Source of the DNA: an uncultured Gemmatimonadota bacterium
Lineage (GTDB): Bacteria > Gemmatimonadota > Gemmatimonadetes > Gemmatimonadales > Gemmatimonadaceae
Direction: 5' to 3'
Length of the DNA: 63,892 nt
Assembly (NCBI GenBank): GCA_903910555.1
Contig: CAIVZZ010000027.1
Span: 1-63,892 of the forward strand
A model generated the notes under the pieces. The model was not told the origin of the DNA and ran no database searches. It was given only the letters and a program-made list of their open reading frames with translations. Below are positions 58,276 through 63,892 of this stretch, one piece after another (within the stretch, counting starts at the first letter, position 1; every line of letters starts with the position of its first letter). A program made the position numbers and the translations under genes.

Positions 58276-58904
58276 GCGGTTCCTTCCCGCCCGAAGTGAA
58301 CCTCGGACACGCCGGCATCGGTCGCGCGTTCACCGGCGAGTATCAGCGCGTGAGTTTGCGCGCGATACGATCCGCGATGTTCATCGATCGCGACGGCACC
58401 CTCATCAAGGATGTCGGCTACATCAAGAATCCGGATGACGTCGAGCTGATTCCACACGCCGCAAACGCAGTGCGCCGCATGAACTATGCGCTGCGCCCGG
58501 TGATTGTCGTGACGAATCAATCTGGAATCGCGCGCGGCATGCTCACGGAGGTGGATTACGAGCGCGTGCGCGCCCGAGTCGACGATCTGCTCGCCGAGCG
58601 TGGCGCGTATATCGACGCGCACTACCACTGCCCGCACCATCCGGACTACACAGGGCCCTGCGATTGTCGCAAGCCGAGGCTCGGCCTGTTCGAGCGCGCG
58701 ATTCATGAGCATGCGATCGATTCGGGATCCTCGCTCTTTGTTGGGAACCGGTGGAGCGATATCGAACCGGCGCTGCACTATCGCGCGCGCGGCGTGCTCG
58801 TCCCGAGCGATGAGACTCCGGCGGAAGAGATCGAACGCGCGGTGCGTGAAGCAGAAGTGGCGCAAACGCTGACGGACGTCGTGCACATGATCCTGCCGGG
58901 ATGA
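58272..58904 (+). CDS. HAD-IIIA phosphatase, GmhB-like
   Basis: This 210-residue HAD hydrolase has the nucleophile FIDRDGTL, VVTNQSGIARG and the zinc motif CPHHPDYTGPCDCRKP of the histidinol/heptose bisphosphatase group. GmhB removes the 7-phosphate from D-glycero-D-manno-heptose-1,7-bisphosphate in LPS core synthesis. A histidinol-phosphatase role is a less likely alternative. It sits between selA and purN with ATGA overlaps on both sides. Confidence 0.8.
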   Translation: MSGSFPPEVNLGHAGIGRAFTGEYQRVSLRAIRSAMFIDRDGTLIKDVGYIKNPDDVELIPHAANAVRRMNYALRPVIVVTNQSGIARGMLTEVDYERVRARVDDLLAERGAYIDAHYHCPHHPDYTGPCDCRKPRLGLFERAIHEHAIDSGSSLFVGNRWSDIEPALHYRARGVLVPSDETPAEEIERAVREAEVAQTLTDVVHMILPG

Positions 58905-59512
58905 CGGCACCGGATTTTCCCCTCCGCACCGCTGTCCTCGCGTCCGGCGGAGGGAGCAACCTGCAGGCGATCATCGACTATCTCGACGGGCTTGGGCCCG
59001 CGCGCGCCGCACAGGTCGTGCTGATCGCGAGCGACCGCGCGGAATCCGGTGCACTGACCAAGGCGCGCGCGCAACACATCGAGGGAGCGGTCATCGGCGC
59101 ACCCGCCGACGGCGCGGCACTCGTGACGCTGCTCGAATCGCATCGGATCGGGCTCGTCGTGCTCGCGGGGTATCTCAAGTTCGTCCCGCACGAAGTCACG
59201 CGGCGTTGGGCGGGGCGGATCATCAACATTCACCCGTCGCTGCTGCCGAAGTTCGGCGGCGCGGGAATGTACGGCCGCCGCGTTCACCAGGCGGTGATCG
59301 CGGCCGGCGAAACAGAAAGCGGCGCGACGGTGCATCATGTGAACGAAGAGTTCGATCGCGGTGAGATTATCGCGCGCGAACGTGTACGCGTAGAACAGGG
59401 CGACAGTCCCGACTCTCTCGCCGCACGCGTCCTCGCGGCCGAGCACACGCTGTATCCGCGCACAGTTCAAGAACTCGCCGTCAAGCTTTCAAACACATCA
59501 CACTCAGCCTAA
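58901..59512 (+). CDS. purN: Phosphoribosylglycinamide formyltransferase
   Basis: PurN transfers a formyl group from 10-formyl-THF to GAR in purine synthesis. The 203-residue protein has VLASGGGSNLQAIID, LAGYLKFVPHEV, NIHPSLLPKFGGAGMYG with the catalytic His, ESGATVHHVNEEFDRG and an AEH segment near the C-terminus. ATGA links it to the phosphatase gene upstream; purH follows 11 bases later. Confidence 0.96.
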   Translation: MTAPDFPLRTAVLASGGGSNLQAIIDYLDGLGPARAAQVVLIASDRAESGALTKARAQHIEGAVIGAPADGAALVTLLESHRIGLVVLAGYLKFVPHEVTRRWAGRIINIHPSLLPKFGGAGMYGRRVHQAVIAAGETESGATVHHVNEEFDRGEIIARERVRVEQGDSPDSLAARVLAAEHTLYPRTVQELAVKLSNTSHSA

Positions 59513-59523
59513 TCAGACCAATC

Positions 59524-61056
59524 GTGCCTCGCGCCCTTCTCTCCGTCTCAGACAAGTCCGGCCTGGTTCCTTTCGCGAAATCGCTGCACGAACTCGGATG
59601 GGAGCTCGTCTCCACCGGCGGCACAGCGAAGGCGCTGCGCGAAGCGGGGCTGCCCTGCACCGACGTCAGTGCCGTCACACAGTTTCCTGAAATGCTCGAT
59701 GGCCGCGTGAAGACGCTGCACCCGGGCGTTCATGGCGGATTGCTCGCGCGTCGGGATTTGCCGGAGCACATGGCGGCGATAGCCGAGCACGGGATCCAGC
59801 CGATCGATCTCGTTTGCGTGAACCTGTATCCCTTCCGGCGGACGGCGCGCACGAAAGGCGTGTCGCCCGACGAAGTGATCGAGCAAATAGATATCGGGGG
59901 CCCGTCGATGATTCGCTCCGCGGCAAAGAACTTCGCCTCGGTAACAGTTGTTGTGGATCCGGCCGACTACGCGCGCGTGCTCGAAGCGATCCGCTCGGAC
60001 GCAAACGCGCTGATCCTGCGGAAGGAACTCGCCGCGAAGGTCTACGCGCATACCGCGGCGTACGACGCCGAGATCGCCGCGTGGTTCGCGGCGCAGGCGC
60101 ACGATCATTTTCCGGAGCGCATGACCCTCGCGTTCGAACGGAAGCAGGCGCTGCGCTACGGAGAGAATCCGGGACAGCTCGCCGCGTTCTACGTGGAAGA
60201 GCCGGGCGCGGGACTCGCCGCGCTCAAGCAGCACGGCGGGAAGGAGCTTTCGTTCAACAACCTGCTCGATCTCGAGGGCGCACTGCTCGCGACCGGTCAG
60301 TTCGGCGGCGAAACCTGCTGCGCGATCGTGAAGCACACGACGCCGTGCGGACTCGCGACGGGGCGAACCGCCGCCGAAGCGTATAGGAAAGCACTCGCGT
60401 GCGATCCAATGAGCGCGTTTGGATCGGTGATCGCATTCACGGTGCCGGTTGACGAAGAAGCCGCGCGCGCGGTGGCCGCGCTGTTTGTCGAATGCGTTGT
60501 GGCGCCGTCGTTCACGCCAGAAGCGCTGGCCGTGCTCGGTGAAAAGAAGAATCTTCGTGTGCTCGAAGGCGACGCGCGCGAGCGGGCGGGGTCGCTCGAT
60601 TACAAGCGGGTCCGCGGCGGCCTTCTCGTGCAGGAGTTGTCTGGAGCTCCGCTCGACGAAACCAATTGGCAGGTTGTTTCCTCACGACAGCCGACGAAGG
60701 AAGAGCGCTCCGACCTGCTGTTCGCGTGGCGCACCGTTGCGAGCGTGAAGTCGAATGCGATCGTGCTGACGCGCGATGGCGCGACGATCGGCATTGGCGC
60801 CGGCCAGATGTCGCGAGTGGACGCGGCATTTGTCGCGGTGCACAAAGCGCGCGCCGCGGGACACGACACCTCCGGAGCGGTCCTCGGCTCCGATGCGTAT
60901 TTCCCCTTCCGCGACGGGGTGGATCAGGCCGCAGAGGCGGGGGTACGAGCGATCGTCCAGCCGGGGGGATCGGTGAAGGATCCCGAGGTTATCGCTGCGG
61001 CGAACGAGCATGGAATGACGATGATCTTCACTGGAAGGCGGACGTTCAGGCATTAG
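59524..61056 (+). CDS. purH: Bifunctional AICAR transformylase/IMP cyclohydrolase
   Basis: PurH completes IMP synthesis. The 510-residue protein joins the cyclohydrolase domain ([35 protein letters not shown]) to the transformylase domain ([41 protein letters not shown] with the catalytic Lys-His, [14 protein letters not shown]). GTG 59524 is the likely start. With purN and glyA it ties the one-carbon supply to purines. A large hairpin follows its stop. Confidence 0.96.
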   Translation: MPRALLSVSDKSGLVPFAKSLHELGWELVSTGGTAKALREAGLPCTDVSAVTQFPEMLDGRVKTLHPGVHGGLLARRDLPEHMAAIAEHGIQPIDLVCVNLYPFRRTARTKGVSPDEVIEQIDIGGPSMIRSAAKNFASVTVVVDPADYARVLEAIRSDANALILRKELAAKVYAHTAAYDAEIAAWFAAQAHDHFPERMTLAFERKQALRYGENPGQLAAFYVEEPGAGLAALKQHGGKELSFNNLLDLEGALLATGQFGGETCCAIVKHTTPCGLATGRTAAEAYRKALACDPMSAFGSVIAFTVPVDEEAARAVAALFVECVVAPSFTPEALAVLGEKKNLRVLEGDARERAGSLDYKRVRGGLLVQELSGAPLDETNWQVVSSRQPTKEERSDLLFAWRTVASVKSNAIVLTRDGATIGIGAGQMSRVDAAFVAVHKARAAGHDTSGAVLGSDAYFPFRDGVDQAAEAGVRAIVQPGGSVKDPEVIAAANEHGMTMIFTGRRTFRH

Positions 61057-61087
61057 AGGTTATTGATCTACAGTCTAGAGTCTTCAA

Positions 61088-61161
61088 GTCTAGCGTCTGA
61101 AAACCTGCTGTTCGCAGTTCACAGCTCTGAACCGCAAACAGCAGGTTTTCAGACGCTAGAC
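61088..61161. repeat. Perfect 25-bp inverted repeat after purH
   Basis: Bases 61088-61112 and 61137-61161 are perfect reverse complements, separated by 24 bases that contain a smaller dyad (GTTCA / TGAAC). No T run follows, so a classical terminator is uncertain, but such a stem would block transcription or protect purH mRNA. The intergenic region 61057-61230 holds no gene. Confidence 0.8.
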
Positions 61162-61230
61162 GCAAGACCTTAGACTCAAGACTCTCCTCCTCCAGCTTCC
61201 CTGACTGCCCGCACAACGCGACATTTAATA

Positions 61231-63528
61231 ATGGCCAAGCCCAACCAGACCCCCGAACTCGATTACCGCCCGTCATACCTCGCCGCCACCATCGCGGCGG
61301 GGCTCGTGTTCGCGCTCTATATCATCACGCTGTCGCCTGAGACGGCGATGTGGGATACGAGCGAGTACATCGCGGCGGCATACACGCTGGGGATCCCGCA
61401 TCCGCCGGGCAATCCGATGTTCGTGCTGCTCGGCCGCGTCTTCACGCTGCTGCCGATCGCGCCGAATATCGCCATGCGCGTGAACATTCTTGCCGCCCTC
61501 TCGAGTGCTGTTGCCGCCGGCATGTGGTTTTTGATCACCGAGCGCGTACTCGTCGGCTGGTTCAACGAGCGCTGGCAGCGCGTGATGGGCGGATCGCTCG
61601 CGGCATTGATCGGATCGACGGCGTTTACGGTGTGGGCGCAGTCGGTCGTGAATGAAAAAGTGTACACGGTTTCGCTCTGCGGTCTTGCCATCGCGTCGTG
61701 GCTGATCGTGCGCTGGTGCGATGAGCCCGATGGAGACAAGGCCGATAAAACGCTCGTGCTCATCGCGTACATCATCGGGCTCGGCTACGGCGTGCACATG
61801 GCCGGCCTGCTCGTGGCACCCGCCGTCGGGCTCGCGATTCTTATCCGCCGTCCGAAGACGATTTTTCGCTGGAAGCTCATCGCCGCCTGCGCCGGCGCCG
61901 TGATCCTGGGTGGATCGCCGTTTGCGACGCAGCCGATTCGCGCCGCGCACTTCCCCGCTGTAAACGAAGGTGAACCGACGGCATGCCGAACCGAACTGCA
62001 CGCGTCGTGCACGTTCTCGAGCGGAACCGTCACCGCGTTCATGTACAACTTCAATCGCGGCCAGTACGGCAAGCCTGAGCTCACCGAGCGTCAGGCACCG
62101 TTCAGCGCGCAGATCGGGATGTGGTGGCTGTACTTCAAGTGGCAGTGGGTGCGCGACGCGCACGGCAGGATGCCGGGAATCCAGGGAATGCTCGCGTCAG
62201 TATTTCTGGTGCTCGGATTTATTGGCGGCTGGGTGCATTGGCGACGGGATCCGCGAAGTTTCGCGTTCTTCGGACCGCTGATGCTCACGCTGACGGTGAT
62301 CCTGATTTACTACCTGAACTTCAAGTACGGCGCGTCGCAGGAACCTGAGCTCGCGGATTCGGTACAGCGGGAAGTCCGCGACCGAGACTATTTCTTCCTC
62401 TGGAGTTTCTCGGCGTGGAGCGTGTGGGCGGCGCTCGGCCTCACGTATCTGTGGGAATCCATTGGCGCAGTGCTCGGGCATGAGACGCAGAAGATCGGCA
62501 ACGAGCTCGTCGAGCTGCCGACGAAGCGCAGCTGGATTCTCACCTCGCCGATTCTGCTGCTCGCCGTCGTTCCGTTGTTCGCGAACTGGCAGCCCGCATC
62601 GCGCGCAGGCCAGACCGACACGGCCGATTTTGCGATCGACATGCTCAACTCGGTTGAGCCGTATGGTGTGCTCGTGACCGTCGGCGACAACGATACTTTC
62701 CCGCTCTGGTATGCGCAGGAAGTGCTCGGTGTGCGCAAAGACGTGATCGTCGCGAATACATCGCTGATGAACACCGACTGGTATATGCGGCAGATGATCC
62801 GCCGCCCGTCGTACGACTACGACGCGGCAAAGGGGCCCGCTGCGTATCGCGGCAAGACGTGGGTGAAGCCAATCGGCCCGCCGGTGAAGATGACGTTTGA
62901 CGAAGCTGACGCGCAGCCGATCGGCACGGAGTTCACGCAGCCGCAGCTGTTCGTGAAAGACCATATCAAGGCCGTGATCCCGCCGCACTTCTTTGCGCGC
63001 GCGGATTGGTTTGTGATGAAGATGATTCAGGACGGGGTTCGCCCGATCTATCTGAGCCGCACGTCGGGGAACTACGCCGCCGAACTCGGGCTCAGCCCGT
63101 ACATGCTCACGCAGGGACTCGCGCGAAAGCTGATGCCGGATTCCGTACACATCGGCAAGGACACGATTCCAGTGCAGGGCGAAGGAATGATCGACGTCGC
63201 ACGCACAATGGAGCTCTGGAAGGACTTCAAGGCGCCGGCGTCGCTGATCAGGAAGAACGACTGGGTCGACCGTCCTTCGGTCGGCATTCCCTATTTGTAT
63301 GTCTCGACCGGTGTGCTGCTCTACGAGGCGCTGAGCGAGCAGGGGAAGCCGGGCGAAGCTTCGACGATTCTCAGCGAGGCGAAGAAGATCGCGAGCGCGA
63401 CACAGCTCCAGGATTTCTTCAGTGCAGACGTTGCGCCCCCGGCACCGCTGGTTCCGTCAGGCGACTCGGCGAAGAAAACGACCGTACCGGTTAAGAAGAC
63501 GCCGGCAAAAGCGCCGGCGAAGCCCTAG
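61231..63528 (+). CDS. DUF2723 family membrane protein
   Basis: This 765-residue protein has about ten membrane helices in residues 15-470 and a long soluble C-terminal half. DUF2723 signatures include SPETAMWDTSEYIAAAYTLG, IPHPPGNPMFVLLGR, SVVNEKVYTVS, RDRDYFFLWSFSAW and VTVGDNDTFPLWYAQEVLGV. The family is proposed to include protein O-mannosyltransferase-like GT-C enzymes of Bacteroidota and relatives; the substrate is not known. The C-terminus is Lys/Pro/Ala-rich. It follows the hairpin region and precedes the truncated HPt gene. Confidence 0.88.
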   Translation: MAKPNQTPELDYRPSYLAATIAAGLVFALYIITLSPETAMWDTSEYIAAAYTLGIPHPPGNPMFVLLGRVFTLLPIAPNIAMRVNILAALSSAVAAGMWFLITERVLVGWFNERWQRVMGGSLAALIGSTAFTVWAQSVVNEKVYTVSLCGLAIASWLIVRWCDEPDGDKADKTLVLIAYIIGLGYGVHMAGLLVAPAVGLAILIRRPKTIFRWKLIAACAGAVILGGSPFATQPIRAAHFPAVNEGEPTACRTELHASCTFSSGTVTAFMYNFNRGQYGKPELTERQAPFSAQIGMWWLYFKWQWVRDAHGRMPGIQGMLASVFLVLGFIGGWVHWRRDPRSFAFFGPLMLTLTVILIYYLNFKYGASQEPELADSVQREVRDRDYFFLWSFSAWSVWAALGLTYLWESIGAVLGHETQKIGNELVELPTKRSWILTSPILLLAVVPLFANWQPASRAGQTDTADFAIDMLNSVEPYGVLVTVGDNDTFPLWYAQEVLGVRKDVIVANTSLMNTDWYMRQMIRRPSYDYDAAKGPAAYRGKTWVKPIGPPVKMTFDEADAQPIGTEFTQPQLFVKDHIKAVIPPHFFARADWFVMKMIQDGVRPIYLSRTSGNYAAELGLSPYMLTQGLARKLMPDSVHIGKDTIPVQGEGMIDVARTMELWKDFKAPASLIRKNDWVDRPSVGIPYLYVSTGVLLYEALSEQGKPGEASTILSEAKKIASATQLQDFFSADVAPPAPLVPSGDSAKKTTVPVKKTPAKAPAKP

Positions 63529-63535
63529 TGTCCTT

Positions 63536-63757
63536 CTAGGACTCGCCCGCGAGCGACTTCAGCCACGGCTTGGCCGCGGCAAACTCGCGCTGGATGGCCC
63601 CCACGCCTTCCAGCGCGAGTTCCGTTTTGTTGGCCTTTCCTGCGGCTTCGGTCACGGCGCAAGCCTCGCCGAGCGCGAGCGCGCCCAGCTGGCGGGCGCT
63701 CGACTTGAGCGAATGTGCGATCCCCGCAACCTCCGGGATATTTCCGAGATTTGAGTT
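63536..63757 (-). pseudogene. HPt-domain protein, 5' part removed by IS insertion
   Basis: The minus strand encodes 71 residues up to a stop at 63536-63538 with the HPt motif IAHSLKSSARQLGA (phosphorylatable His) and flanking helices (LGEACAVTEAAGKAN, LEGVGAIQREFAAAKPWLKSLAG). Its frame runs into the IS end and meets a stop at 63767-63769. So the upstream part, including its start and possibly kinase or receiver domains, is gone or displaced. HPt domains relay phosphate from hybrid kinases. Confidence 0.7.
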
Positions 63758-63892
63758 GTACTGAGTTCAGTGGACACCATCCTTAGGTACATTGGGTTTG
63801 GAGGTGTCACATGGGAGCACGACGGAAGTTCAGTGCAGAGTTCAAGCGAGAAGCGGTGGCGTTGGTCTTGGAGCGAGGCGTGACGATGGCGC
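63757..63892 (+). mobile_element. IS3-family insertion sequence, left end (truncated by window)
   Basis: From about 63757 (TGTACTGAGTTCAGTGGACA, likely terminal repeat, boundary plus or minus a few bases) the DNA no longer fits the HPt gene. It leads to a transposase gene starting at 63811. The right end lies beyond the window, so no target duplication can be checked. Confidence 0.7.
63811..63892 (+). CDS. IS3-family transposase OrfA, partial
   Basis: The first 27 residues (GARRKFSAEFKREAVALVLE and on) match the N-terminal helix-turn-helix of IS3-type OrfA proteins, which bind the IS ends. GGAGGTG sits just before ATG 63811. The gene is cut by the window end; an OrfB with the DDE domain should follow, probably by -1 frameshift. 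Confidence 0.85.
   Translation, partial: MGARRKFSAEFKREAVALVLERGVTMA

Overview
The window is GC-rich, gene-dense DNA with a Gram-negative-type cell envelope: lipoprotein signals, a predicted outer-membrane beta-barrel and many overlapping operons. The mix of genes (a full protoporphyrin-route heme cluster, a Minf_1886-family protein, hybrid kinases, FG-GAP proteins, a DUF2723 membrane protein) best fits a Gemmatimonadota-like soil or water bacterium. That assignment is inference; there is no rRNA in the window.

Layout, left half. 1-6250: an OmpR-type response regulator diverges from a four-gene locus that looks like a non-classical chaperone-usher fibre system (two related small secreted subunits, a periplasmic chaperone-like protein, a large beta-barrel protein). 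6313-7485: a Met/His-rich lipoprotein resembling copper monooxygenase folds. 7626-18518: a tightly overlapped heme operon, hemH-hemA-hemC-hemD-hemB-hemL-[membrane winged-helix regulator]-hemE-hemN-hemY, which covers every step from glutamyl-tRNA to protoheme. 18511-26440: a flavin monooxygenase-like gene, a lactonase-like gene, then a probable catabolic operon (class V aminotransferase-fold enzyme, Na+ symporter, two-subunit ThDP decarboxylase, cyclase-family hydrolase) and a frameshifted cardiolipin synthase. 26481-32298: accessory genes, including Uma2, a broken lipoprotein gene, an FG-GAP protein, a peroxiredoxin/DsbA pair, a PIN toxin-antitoxin pair with a palindromic operator candidate, and small membrane or lipoproteins.

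Right half. 32328-37870: an ABC exporter (permease + ATPase), a small membrane protein and a large hybrid histidine kinase lie between a tRNA-Met gene and a 20-bp copy of that tRNA's 3' end, which raises the possibility of a tRNA-targeted insertion. Then tRNA-Met, initiator tRNA and a long minus-strand housekeeping run (read 5'->3': a 49-aa membrane protein, thrS, thiolase, CPBP protease, 3-hydroxyacyl-CoA dehydrogenase, acyl-CoA dehydrogenase, leucine-type dehydrogenase, rpiB, glyA, Minf_1886, nnrDE, thiL, plsC, eno, ftsB-like). Across a region with a 23-bp tandem repeat, a plus-strand operon diverges: valS, Ig-like lipoprotein, selA, gmhB-like phosphatase, purN, purH. The window ends with a DUF2723 membrane protein and an HPt-domain gene cut by an IS3-family element that runs off the end.

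Several genes carry disabling or suspicious lesions (in-frame TAG at 20637 and 27400, a one-base frameshift near 25984, an IS insertion near 63757). These are either real decay or assembly errors and should be checked against reads.
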